Below the pieces are notes generated by a model. That model did not search any database, was not told the DNA's origin, and was given only the letters and a program-made list of their open reading frames with translations. The position numbers and the translations under genes were made by a program. A stretch of 64,000 nucleotides of DNA from DATGLG01 sp035294245 (lineage in GTDB: Bacteria > Pseudomonadota > Alphaproteobacteria > JACZXZ01): contig DATGLG010000067.1 of the NCBI GenBank assembly GCA_035294245.1, positions 186,001 through 250,000 on the forward strand, written 5' to 3'. The first letter of the stretch is position 1. The number at the start of each line of letters is the position of its first letter. Positions 53,214 to 63,058 of the stretch are shown here, piece after piece.

Positions 53214-53549
53214 ATGAACGCCCCCAGATTTGCAGCCCGGTCCGTCGGCAAGCTCATGATCGCGTTCGCGGTCGCGGCGGCGCTGGGCGCCGTGGCGGCC
53301 AATCCGGCGCGCGCGGATGGCGACGACCATTGGCATCACGGCTGGCACGATCACGATCGCGGCCATCATTGGGGCTGGTATTATCCGCGCCCCTATTACG
53401 GCTACTACGCCCCGCCCGTGGTGGTGGCGCCCCCGCCGCCCCCCGTGGTTTACGCCCCACCCCCGCCGCCGGTGGTCTATGCGCCCCCACCTCCGGTGGT
53501 CTATTCGCCGCCGTCCCTCAACGTCATCGTCCCGCTCCATTTCCGCTGA
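53214..53549 (+). CDS. small secreted His/Tyr/Pro-rich protein
   Basis: 111 residues, signal peptide (cleavage near PARADG), then a His/Trp-rich stretch (DDHWHHGWHDHDRGHHWG), a Tyr-rich stretch (YYPRPYYGYYAPP) and a proline-rich tail with three VVYAPPPPP-like repeats. Similar low-complexity exported proteins are frequent in alphaproteobacteria; function unknown. The His cluster could bind metal ions. AAGGAGGGG precedes ATG 53214. It is followed by a strong hairpin. Confidence 0.75.
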   Translation: MNAPRFAARSVGKLMIAFAVAAALGAVAANPARADGDDHWHHGWHDHDRGHHWGWYYPRPYYGYYAPPVVVAPPPPPVVYAPPPPPVVYAPPPPVVYSPPSLNVIVPLHFR

Positions 53550-53578
53550 GCGGCGGCAGCCGCGATCCGATCGCGAGC

Positions 53579-53607
53579 GCGCCCGCCGGGATCATCCCGG
53601 CGGGCGC
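53579..53607. terminator. perfect 12-bp hairpin between convergent genes
   Basis: GCGCCCGCCGGG (53579-53590), loop ATCAT, CCCGGCGGGCGC (53596-53607), midway between a plus-strand stop at 53549 and a minus-strand stop at 53620. There is no T-run, but position and strength suggest a two-way transcript end or 3'-end stabiliser. Confidence 0.65.
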
Positions 53608-53619
53608 CGCCGCATGGGG

Positions 53620-54285
53620 TCAGCCGCCGGCGTGAGAGGCGGCACCCGCCGATCTGTGCCGCGTTCCCGTTCGCAGGGTCCACTCGACGATGCGCCGCAT
53701 GCAGCGCCCCAGCACCTCGTCATAGCTCTCGACGATGCTGTCGAGGGTGTCCTTCGCGGCGGGGGTCTGATAGTCGCAAGCGGTGTCGCCGATGATCTGG
53801 CGCTCCGGCATCTTGATCAGCTTGGCGACGATGCGCACGCGCGGCGAGGGTGTGCCGTTCTTGTACTCGACCTCGAAATGGCGGATCTCCGTGCGCAGCA
53901 TGTAATCGGCGCGGACGTCGATCGACTCGCGGCCGACGGCGATGATCTTGCCGGAGTTCTCGAAGGACTCGATGAGGAGCGTCTGGATCATCGAGGGCAC
54001 GCGGTCGACCCAGGCTGCGTTGGCGTAGTACTGCACCTCGATGGGAGTCTTGCTGAGGGCGATGCGCACGGTGTTCAGGCTCGCCGGCGCCTGCGGCCCG
54101 GCGACGATGAGCTGCCAGTCGACCTTGGGCAGATTGGGATCGAAGGTGGTCTTGGGCGTCAGCGCGAAGAGGCGCGGCGGCGGCCCCTCGCCCGGCAGCT
54201 TGACTCCGCAGGCGGCGACAAGGAGCACCAGGCCCGCGGCGGCGATTCGCGCCGCGCGCCGGCGCTGCGACGGCCGCGGACTCAT
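53620..54285 (-). CDS. ABC-type transport auxiliary lipoprotein (PqiC/MlaD-partner type)
   Basis: 221 residues. Lipoprotein signal with lipobox LVAAC near residue 26, then the LTPKTTFDPNLPKVDWQLIV opening of the ABC_trans_aux family. Outer-membrane or periplasmic partner of the MCE system encoded upstream; ATG 54285 overlaps the stop of the MlaD-like gene by 4 bp. Confidence 0.88.
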   Translation of the reverse strand: MSPRPSQRRRAARIAAAGLVLLVAACGVKLPGEGPPPRLFALTPKTTFDPNLPKVDWQLIVAGPQAPASLNTVRIALSKTPIEVQYYANAAWVDRVPSMIQTLLIESFENSGKIIAVGRESIDVRADYMLRTEIRHFEVEYKNGTPSPRVRIVAKLIKMPERQIIGDTACDYQTPAAKDTLDSIVESYDEVLGRCMRRIVEWTLRTGTRHRSAGAASHAGG

Positions 54286-55217
54286 CGCGCAGGCACTCCT
54301 TCCTGCTGGTTGCCGAAGAAGAACCGCGCTGGATCGGCCTCGATTCGGTTGGTCAGCCGGGTGACGGACGCCACCATGGTGCGCGCCTCGGTGAGGAACT
54401 GGGTGAGCTCGTAAAGACCCTCGGCGCTGAAGTCGCGCAGCGGCCGCCGGTTCTCGCTGACCACCGTCTCGAGCTCGTTGGCGAGGCGGTTGATCGAGGC
54501 CGTCGCCTGGCGGAGCTGGGTCACGGTGGCGCTGACGTCCTCGGGCTTCACGCTTCGGCTCAGCGTGTTCATCGCCGCCGCCGCCGATTGCACCTCCTGC
54601 ATCGCGGTCGAGGCATTGTCGATGAGGGCGGCGATCTTCTCGCCGCGCGCGGCGAAGGCGGCGGTCAGGGTCCGGATGTTCTCGAGGGTGTCGGCGAGGT
54701 TCTGGATGTTGCGCTGGTCGAAGAACAGCGTCGCCCGGGCGACCAGGACGTTGACGCGGTCGAGAAGCTCCGGTGCTGAGGAGAACAGGCGCTCGAGCTG
54801 CGAGGGCCGCGAGGGGATGACGGCGATCTTCTTGCCGGGCGCAGGCTGAAGCGGCGGCGCTCCCTGGGTCCCCCCCGAGAGCTGCACATAGGCGACGCCT
54901 GTCAAGCCCTGGACCTCGAGGGAGGCCTCGGTGTCGGTCTTGATCGGCGTGTCGCTGTTGACCTCGATCGTCGCCTCCACCTGCTCCACGTCGTTCGGGT
55001 CGATGCGGACCTTGGTGACCGAGCCCACGGGGATGCCGCGGTAGCGCACGGTGCTGCCGCTCTGCAGCCCGGTGACCGAGCCCTTGAAGTAGATGAGATA
55101 GGGGGTGAATTGCTGGCTCACCTGGACATGGGCGAGCCAGATGACGAAGAGAAACAGCCCCGCCAGCAGGGCAATCATGAAGCTGCCGACGATGAGATAG
55201 CTGGCCCTGGTTTCCAT
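54282..55217 (-). CDS. MlaD/MCE-domain periplasmic lipid-transport protein
   Basis: 311 residues. One N-terminal transmembrane helix (YLIVGSFMIALLAGLFLFVIW), then an MCE domain (YFKGSVTGLQSGSTVRYRGI, VRIDPNDVEQVEATIEV; about residues 40-120) and a long helical, coiled-coil-like tail (about 150-270). MCE proteins form hexameric tunnels carrying phospholipids between the membranes. ATG 55217 has a weak ribosome site. The spacer to the ATPase gene (157 bp) is unusually long for an operon and contains a repeat (55299-55337). Confidence 0.9.
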   Translation of the reverse strand: METRASYLIVGSFMIALLAGLFLFVIWLAHVQVSQQFTPYLIYFKGSVTGLQSGSTVRYRGIPVGSVTKVRIDPNDVEQVEATIEVNSDTPIKTDTEASLEVQGLTGVAYVQLSGGTQGAPPLQPAPGKKIAVIPSRPSQLERLFSSAPELLDRVNVLVARATLFFDQRNIQNLADTLENIRTLTAAFAARGEKIAALIDNASTAMQEVQSAAAAMNTLSRSVKPEDVSATVTQLRQATASINRLANELETVVSENRRPLRDFSAEGLYELTQFLTEARTMVASVTRLTNRIEADPARFFFGNQQEGVPAR

Positions 55218-55298
55218 GCTAACGCGTGATCCGATTCGCTTGAGGCACCTCGGTCGCCGCTCCCGCAAGGCCGTTCCCGCACAGGCGCGCGGCGGAGG

Positions 55299-55337
55299 CC
55301 CGGGAATGGCTGGAGTCCCGCTTACACGGGAATGACG
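55299..55337. repeat. short dispersed-type repeat in the mla operon spacer
   Basis: The segment around TGGAGTCCCGCTTACACGGG, with inverted arms TCCCG (55316-55320) and CGGGA (55327-55331) followed by ATGACG, resembles the dispersed intergenic repeats with CCCGC...GCGGGAATGAC seen in many proteobacterial genomes. No second copy was noticed in this window, so the assignment is by resemblance only. Confidence 0.4.
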
Positions 55338-55374
55338 AAGCGACTATGACGGTTCCACCAAAACGCAACGCGCT

Positions 55375-56136
55375 CTAGCCGTGCAGAGCCACGCGGCCGC
55401 GCGGCCCGTGAAAATAGCTCTTCACCCAGGGGTGGGGATTCTCGAGCAGCTCGTCCAAGGTGCCCACCAGCGCCTTCTTGTCGACCAGGGCGGCTATACG
55501 GTCGCAGATCGCAACCAGGCTGTCCAGATCATGCGTGACGAGGAAGACCGTAAGGCGCAAGCTGCGCTGCAGCTCGCGGATGAGCTGGTCGAAGCCGGCT
55601 GCGGCAATGGGGTCGAGCCCCGAGGTCGGCTCGTCGAGGAAGAGGATCTCGGGATCGAGCGCGAGCGCGCGGGCAAGGGCCGCCCGCTTGCGCATGCCGC
55701 CGGAAAGCTCCGACGGCATCTTGCTGCCAGCATCGTCGGGAAGGCCCGCGAGGTCGAGCTTCATGGCGGCGATCTCGCGGATGAGGTCGGCGGGGAGGTC
55801 CGTGTGCTCCTTGAGCGGCACCTCGATGTTCTGGGTGACGGTAAGGGAGCTGAAGAGGGCGCCGTCCTGGAACAGCACGCCCCAGCGCTCCTCGAGCCGT
55901 CGCCGCGCCTCTCCGCTCAGGGTTCCGGGCTCCTGCCCCAGCACCTCGATGCGGCCGCCGGCCGGGCGGTTGAGGCCGATGATCGTGCGCAGCAGGACGG
56001 ACTTTCCCGTGCCGGAGCCGCCGACCACGCCCATCACCTCGCCACGGCGGACGTCGAGGTCGAGCCCGTCATGGATGACCTGCCGGCCGAAGCGGGTGAC
56101 GAGGCCTCGGATGCGGATGACGGGCGGCGCGGTCAT
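55375..56136 (-). CDS. MlaF-like ABC transporter ATPase
   Basis: 253 residues. Walker A GGSGTGKSV (39-47), signature LSGGMRKRAALARAL, Walker B ILFLDEPTSGLDP. These are the MlaF/MKL-type motifs of lipid-transport ABC systems. Lies 12 bp after the MlaE-like gene. ATP hydrolysis on the cytoplasmic side drives movement of phospholipid through MlaE and MlaD. Confidence 0.93.
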   Translation of the reverse strand: MTAPPVIRIRGLVTRFGRQVIHDGLDLDVRRGEVMGVVGGSGTGKSVLLRTIIGLNRPAGGRIEVLGQEPGTLSGEARRRLEERWGVLFQDGALFSSLTVTQNIEVPLKEHTDLPADLIREIAAMKLDLAGLPDDAGSKMPSELSGGMRKRAALARALALDPEILFLDEPTSGLDPIAAAGFDQLIRELQRSLRLTVFLVTHDLDSLVAICDRIAALVDKKALVGTLDELLENPHPWVKSYFHGPRGRVALHG

Positions 56137-56148
56137 GCGCGGACCCTC

Positions 56149-57282
56149 CTAGATGCCCAGATAGGAGAAGAGGATCGAGAAGAGCGCATCGAGCAGGATG
56201 ACGACGAAAATCGATTGCACCACGGCGCGCGTGGTGTAGCGCCCCACGCTCTCGGCGCTGCGCGCCACGCGCAGGCCCGCCGAGCAGCCGATCATGGCGA
56301 TGACGAAGGCGAAGACCGGCGCCTTGATGAGGCCGACCCAGAAGGACCAGATCGGGATCGCCGCCTGGAGCTGCTTGATGAACTGGGCGAGGGTGAGATC
56401 GAGCGCGGCGACGGACATCACCGCGCCGCCGGCGAGGCCCATGAGATCGGCGAAGAAGGTAAGGAGCGGCAACGTCAGCACCAAGGCGAAGAGGCGCGGC
56501 AGCACCAGGACCTCGACGGGATCGAGGCCGATCGTCATCATGGCATCGACCTCCTCGTTGACGCGCATGGTGCCGATCTCGGCGGTGAAGGCGCTGCCCG
56601 AGCGGCCGGCGACGATGATCGCGGTGATCAGGATCGCCATCTCGCGCAGCACCGAGATGCCGACGAGATTGACGACGAAAACCTCGGCGCCGAAGCGGCG
56701 GAGCTGATCGGCCCCTTGGAAGGCGATCACCACGCCGATGAGGAAGCTGAGCAGCCCGACGATCGGCATGGCGTCGAGGCCGGCGCGCTCCATGTGGCTC
56801 ACCATCGACGTGAAGCGGAGGCGGCGGGGATTGAGGAGGGTGCGCGCGATGGTGATGCAGATGAGGCCGAAGAAGCCGATGAGGTTGCGCGCCTGCCGTC
56901 CGACGATGAAGGTCGCGGCGCCGACGCGCTCGACGAGGCGGAGGAGGGGGCTGCCCTGCGGCGTCTCGAGCACATGGGGGCGGTCGGCGCGCGCCGCCTC
57001 GCTGAGCAGGGCCTCGTATTCCGGCCGCACCCCGGCGAAGCTTGCCGGCATGCCGCGCCGCGCGAACTGCGCCAGCGTGCGGTGGAGCACCCAGGCCCCG
57101 GCGGTATCCAGGCGCTCGACTTCCTCGAGATCGATCACCACCTCGCGGCTGCCGTCCGGGGCGAGGGCGCGGAGCGGGCGGTCGAGGGCGGCGAGAGAGG
57201 AGAGGACCCAGCGGCCGCCGGCGGCGACGATGAGCGCCTCGCCGTGGCGCGCCGTCCGGAACCAGCCCGCGGCTTCTGTCAT
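56149..57282 (-). CDS. STAS-MlaE fusion permease of the lipid-transport system
   Basis: 377 residues. Residues 1-110 form a STAS-like domain (WVLSSLAALDRPLRALAPDG, VIDLEEVERLDTAGAWVL), the rest is the MlaE permease with the family block LLSFLIGVVIAFQGADQLRRFG and EIGTMRVNEEVDAMMTIGL. In E. coli the STAS function is the separate protein MlaB, so here both are fused, as in many alphaproteobacteria. First gene of the operon; no MlaC was found, whose place is taken by the PqiC-like lipoprotein. Confidence 0.9.
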   Translation of the reverse strand: MTEAAGWFRTARHGEALIVAAGGRWVLSSLAALDRPLRALAPDGSREVVIDLEEVERLDTAGAWVLHRTLAQFARRGMPASFAGVRPEYEALLSEAARADRPHVLETPQGSPLLRLVERVGAATFIVGRQARNLIGFFGLICITIARTLLNPRRLRFTSMVSHMERAGLDAMPIVGLLSFLIGVVIAFQGADQLRRFGAEVFVVNLVGISVLREMAILITAIIVAGRSGSAFTAEIGTMRVNEEVDAMMTIGLDPVEVLVLPRLFALVLTLPLLTFFADLMGLAGGAVMSVAALDLTLAQFIKQLQAAIPIWSFWVGLIKAPVFAFVIAMIGCSAGLRVARSAESVGRYTTRAVVQSIFVVILLDALFSILFSYLGI

Positions 57283-57291
57283 CGCCGCCCG

Positions 57292-58275
57292 TCAGCCCGT
57301 CCGTCGCTGTGCGGCCCGCGCGTCGGCGAGCACGCACAGGAGCTCGAACATCATGGTCGCCCCCACAAGCGCGGTGACGCCGCCGGCGTCGAACGGCGGC
57401 GAGACCTCGACCACGTCGGCGCCGACGAGGTTGAGGCGCTGGAGCCCGCGCACCATCTGCTGCGCCTCGAAGGTGGAATAGCCGCCGATCTCGGGCGTCC
57501 CCGTGCCGGGGGCGTAGACGGGGTCGAGGCCGTCGACGTCGAAGCTGATGTAAGTGGGCCCGTCGCCGACGACGCGGCGCGCCTCGGCGACCACCTTCTC
57601 GTAGCCGAGGGCGAAATACTCCTCGATGGGCACCACGCGCATGCCGGCATCGTAGGAGAACTGCCAGTCGTCGCGCTCGTAGAGCGAGCCGCGGATGCCG
57701 ATCTGGATGGTGCGCTTGGGATCGAGCACGCCCTCCTCGACGGCGCGGCGGAAGGGCGTGCCGTGGGTGTATTTGTAGCCGCCGAAATAGGTGTCGGCGG
57801 TGTCGCAATGGGCGTCGAAATGGATCATGCCGACGGGCCGCTTGCGGCCGAGGGCGCGCAGGATCGGCAGGGTCATGAGATGGTCGCCGCCCGCGGAGAG
57901 GGGGATCGCGCCCGCCGCCACGAGCCCGTCGTAGAAGCGCTCGATGCGCGCGATGCTGTCCATGAGGTCGATGGGATTGATCGAGACGTCGCCGAGATCG
58001 GCGACCTGGCAGAGCTCGTAGGGTGCGACGCGGCTGACCGGGTGGATGCGGCGCATGAGGGTCGAGGCGCTGCGGATCTCGCGCGGGCCGTGGCGCGCGC
58101 CGGCGCGGTTGGTGGTGCCGCCGTCCCAGGGTACGCCCACGAGGGCGATATCCACGCCCTTGGGGTCGCTCGCGAGGGGCAGGCGCATGAAGGTGCTGGG
58201 GCCGGAGAAGCGCGGCCACACATTGCCGGCGAGCGGCTGGTTGTACTCGGCCTCCAACGCCATCGCGTCCTCCAT
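57292..58275 (-). CDS. ureohydrolase, agmatinase/guanidino-acid hydrolase family
   Basis: 327 residues with all binuclear manganese ligands: H132 (GGDH), D154, H156 and D158 (DAHCD), D246 and D248 (DVD). The segment PWDGGTTNRAGARHGPREIR resembles guanidinobutyrase/guanidinopropionase more than classical agmatinase. It hydrolyses a guanidino group to urea. Sits 99 bp downstream of hutU, where a hutG formimidoylglutamase (same superfamily) might be expected; but HutF makes that unnecessary, so its part in histidine breakdown is unclear. Confidence 0.85.
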   Translation of the reverse strand: MEDAMALEAEYNQPLAGNVWPRFSGPSTFMRLPLASDPKGVDIALVGVPWDGGTTNRAGARHGPREIRSASTLMRRIHPVSRVAPYELCQVADLGDVSINPIDLMDSIARIERFYDGLVAAGAIPLSAGGDHLMTLPILRALGRKRPVGMIHFDAHCDTADTYFGGYKYTHGTPFRRAVEEGVLDPKRTIQIGIRGSLYERDDWQFSYDAGMRVVPIEEYFALGYEKVVAEARRVVGDGPTYISFDVDGLDPVYAPGTGTPEIGGYSTFEAQQMVRGLQRLNLVGADVVEVSPPFDAGGVTALVGATMMFELLCVLADARAAQRRTG

Positions 58276-58374
58276 GCTGCCGTGCGGTCGCGCGGCGACG
58301 ATTCAAGCCCTCACGCTCCCGCCATTATAGGGGCTTCATGCGGCGAACCCCAGCGGCCTTGCGCCGCAGCGCGC

Positions 58375-60075
<1,701 letters not shown>

Positions 60076-60116
60076 CGCCTGCTCCTTCTGATCCAATTGC
60101 CGTGTGCGCCGCGCGC

Positions 60117-61499
60117 TTATGCGGCGGCGAGCTCCTGCGCCGCCCGGCGATAGGCGCCGGCGATGGCGGTCTCGTCGGGATGGTGGCCGTCGCGTATCAC
60201 CCAGCGGCCGCCGACCATGACGTCGCGCACGGCCCCCCGCGCGCCCGTGAAGACGAAGCTGTCGAGAACGCGGTCGTCGCTGCGGCCCGCGAGGGCCGGG
60301 TGCTCGCCGTCGAGGACGATGAAGTCCGCCTGCCGGCCAGGGGCGATGGCGCCGATGTCCTGGCCCAGGGCCTGGGCGCCGCCCGTCGCCGCCCGGCGCC
60401 AGAGATCGGCGCCGATCGAGCGCCCGGGAGGCGCGAGGCCGAGGCTGCGCCGCTTGCGCGCGAGGCGCTGGCCGTAATCGAGCCAGCGCAGCTCCTCGGC
60501 GGGATCGCTCACGACGTTGCTGTCGCTGCCGATGCCGAAGCGGCCGCCGGCGGCGAGGAAGTCGCCGAGGGGAAAGAGGCCATCACCGAGATTGCCCTCG
60601 GTCGTCGGGCACAGCCCGGCGACGGCACCCGAGCGGGCGAGGCCGCGGGTCTCCGCGGCATCCATATGGGTGGCGTGCACCAGGACCCAGCGCCGGTCGA
60701 TCGCGAGATTGTCGAGGAGCCATTGCACCGGGCGCGTGCCGCTCCAGGCGAGGCAGTCGTCGACCTCCTTCTGCTGCTCCGCCGCATGGATATGAATGGG
60801 CGCCGTCCGATCGCTGGAATCGAGAGCCGCGATTGCCGCCTCGAGCGCGTCGGGCGGTGCTGCGCGCAGGGAATGGGGGGCAAGGCCGAGGCGGAAGCCG
60901 CCGCCTGCGCGGCTGCGCTTCTCGAGCGCCGCCATCAGGGCGAGGAAATCCTTCGTCGACTTCACGAAGCGCCGCTGGCCGGGGCTCGGCGGCGCGCCGC
61001 CGAAATTGCCGGTCTGGTAAAGCACGGGGAGGAGGGTCAGGCGAATCCCGCTGCGCGCCGCAGCCGCCGCGATGCGCTCGGCGAGCTCCGCGGGATTGGC
61101 GTAGGCGCGACCTTCGGGATCGTTGTGCAGGTAATGGAATTCCGCGACCGCGGTATAGCCCGCTTTCAGCATCTCGAGATAGAGCTGGGTCGCGACCGCC
61201 TCGATCTGGTCGGGGGAGAGGCGATCGAGAAAGCGGTACATCACCTCGCGCCAGGTCCAGAAATCGTCGCCCGCGGGCCCCGTGCGCTCGGCGAGCCCCG
61301 CCATCGCCCGCTGGAAGGCATGGCAGTGGAGATTGGGGAGGCCGGGGAGCATCGGCCCGGCGACCCGCTCGGCGCCGTCGGCGTCGGCGTTGGCGACAAG
61401 CGCCGCGATGCGGCCCGCCGCGTCGATCTCGATCCGGAGATTGCGGACCCAGCCATCGGGAAGGAACGCGGTCGGGGCGAACAGGCTTTTGGCGGACAT
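60117..61499 (-). CDS. hutF: formimidoylglutamate deiminase HutF
   Basis: 460-residue amidohydrolase. Metal motif HCH in LPNLHCHAFQRAMAG and HIHAAEQQKEVDDC, with VHATHM and GSDSNV further on, identify HutF, which deiminates N-formimino-glutamate to N-formylglutamate and ammonia. ATG 61499 is taken as start; a TTG three codons earlier is possible. Divergent from hutI across 112 bp that must contain both promoters; no clear HutC operator was seen. Confidence 0.94.
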   Translation of the reverse strand: MSAKSLFAPTAFLPDGWVRNLRIEIDAAGRIAALVANADADGAERVAGPMLPGLPNLHCHAFQRAMAGLAERTGPAGDDFWTWREVMYRFLDRLSPDQIEAVATQLYLEMLKAGYTAVAEFHYLHNDPEGRAYANPAELAERIAAAAARSGIRLTLLPVLYQTGNFGGAPPSPGQRRFVKSTKDFLALMAALEKRSRAGGGFRLGLAPHSLRAAPPDALEAAIAALDSSDRTAPIHIHAAEQQKEVDDCLAWSGTRPVQWLLDNLAIDRRWVLVHATHMDAAETRGLARSGAVAGLCPTTEGNLGDGLFPLGDFLAAGGRFGIGSDSNVVSDPAEELRWLDYGQRLARKRRSLGLAPPGRSIGADLWRRAATGGAQALGQDIGAIAPGRQADFIVLDGEHPALAGRSDDRVLDSFVFTGARGAVRDVMVGGRWVIRDGHHPDETAIAGAYRRAAQELAAA

Positions 61500-61611
61500 G
61501 GGGGACAATCGCGGCGATCTGGCTCGGGCATCAGCCGGCCGTTAAATTAGTCGCTCGCCGCGGGCCGGAAAAGCATGTTCGTCCCCCGGCGGGCAAGAGG
61601 GGGATGGACGC

Positions 61612-62844
61612 ATGGCGGAATGGGACCGGCTCTGGATCAACGCGCAGCTCGCGACCATGGCAACGGGCGGCGAGGCTTACGGCGCCATCCGCGACGGCGC
61701 CCTTGCCAGCAAGAATGGGCGGATCGCCTTCGTCGGCCCGCGCGCGGCCCTGCCGGACCGGCCCGAGGCCCTCGCCGCCGAGGTGATCGATTGTTCCGGG
61801 TTCTGGATCACGCCGGGCCTGGTCGATTGCCATACCCATATCGTCTTCGGCGGCGACCGCGCCGGCGAGTTCGAGCGGCGCCTGCAGGGAGCGAGCTATG
61901 AGGAAATTGCGCGCGCCGGCGGCGGCATACGCTCGACGGTGACAGCGACGCGGGCGGCTTCGGAGACGAAGCTGTTCGACTCCGCCCGTCGCCGTCTCGC
62001 GCGGCTGATGGCCGAGGGGGTCACCACCGTCGAGATCAAGTCCGGCTATGGCCTGACCCGCGAGGACGAGCTCAAGATGCTGCGCGTCGCCCGCCGCCTC
62101 GGGCGCGAGCTCCCGGTGCATGTCGTCACCACCTTCCTCGGCGCCCATGCCGTGCCGCCGGAATATGCGGGGCGCCAGGGCGATTACGTGGAGCTGGTCT
62201 GCCGCGACATGATTCCGGCCGTGGCGGAAGCCGGGCTGGCCGACGCCGTCGACGCCTTCTGCGAGCGCATCGCCTTCTCGCCGGAGGAGACCGCCGCCGT
62301 CTTCGCCGCCGCCCGGGCGCACGGCCTGCCGGTCAAGCTCCACGCGGACCAGCTCTCCGATCTCGGCGGTGCCGCGCTCGCGGCGCGCCACGGCGCCTTG
62401 TCGGCGGACCATCTCGAATATACCTCGCCGGCCGGGGTGGCGGCGATGGCCGCGGCCGGCACTGTCGCCGTCCTCCTGCCGGGCGCCTATTATGTCCTGC
62501 GGGAAAGCCACTTGCCGCCGCTTGCCGCCCTGCGCGAGGCGGGCGTTCCCGTCGCCCTCGCCTCCGACTGCAATCCGGGCTCGTCGCCGGCGCTCTCGCT
62601 GCTCCTGATGCTCAATCTGGGCTGCACCCTCTTCCGCTTGACGCCGGAGGAGGCCCTCGCCGGCGTGACGCGCTCAGCGGCCCGGGCGCTTGGCCTCGGC
62701 GACGACCGCGGCCGCCTCGCCCGCGGCTTGCGCGCCGATTTCGTCCTCTGGGCCATCGCCCATCCCGCCGAGCTCGCCTATTGGCTCGGCGGCAATCCTT
62801 GCGCTGGAGTCGTCAGGGACGGCATGCCAAGGCTTGCAGCCTGA
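61612..62844 (+). CDS. hutI: imidazolonepropionase
   Basis: 410 residues, amidohydrolase fold. Metal ligands H74 and H76 in DCHTHIVFGGDRAGEF and the IKSGYGLTREDELKML block are diagnostic of HutI, which opens the imidazolone ring to give formiminoglutamate, the substrate of HutF. The ATG follows AGAGGGGGATGG. With hutU and hutF it covers steps 2-4 of histidine degradation; hutH (step 1) is outside the window. Confidence 0.96.
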   Translation: MAEWDRLWINAQLATMATGGEAYGAIRDGALASKNGRIAFVGPRAALPDRPEALAAEVIDCSGFWITPGLVDCHTHIVFGGDRAGEFERRLQGASYEEIARAGGGIRSTVTATRAASETKLFDSARRRLARLMAEGVTTVEIKSGYGLTREDELKMLRVARRLGRELPVHVVTTFLGAHAVPPEYAGRQGDYVELVCRDMIPAVAEAGLADAVDAFCERIAFSPEETAAVFAAARAHGLPVKLHADQLSDLGGAALAARHGALSADHLEYTSPAGVAAMAAAGTVAVLLPGAYYVLRESHLPPLAALREAGVPVALASDCNPGSSPALSLLLMLNLGCTLFRLTPEEALAGVTRSAARALGLGDDRGRLARGLRADFVLWAIAHPAELAYWLGGNPCAGVVRDGMPRLAA

Positions 62845-62874
62845 TTACCGCCGATCTCGGCCTCTCGCGGCAGC

Positions 62875-62903
62875 TTGTGTGGCTTATGGCGGTGCAATAC
62901 TAT
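62875..62903 (+). promoter_or_regulatory. predicted promoter of the NMT1-type transporter gene
   Basis: TTGTGT (62875-62880; 3/6), 17-bp spacer, TACTAT (62898-62903; 4/6). The transcript would have a leader of about 150 bases before ATG 63059. Confidence 0.4.
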
Positions 62904-63058
62904 GCCGGCCACGGGGGTACGGGCGATCTCGGAATGCACGCGGCGAGTCGGACAGCCGAGCGCGCCGGAAGCGGGCCGTATCCTTCTTCAAGGGATTGCG
63001 CCGCCGCCCGAGGCGGCAGCGGGCATTCAAGCGTTCTCATGTCAGGGAGGCAGAGGTA

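Noticed and set aside
62883..62899. Sigma-54-like promoter (TGGC...TGCA) before the NMT1-type gene
   Set aside because: The GG and GC elements are 11 rather than 10 bases apart, a spacing sigma-54 does not tolerate; a sigma-70 reading fits better.
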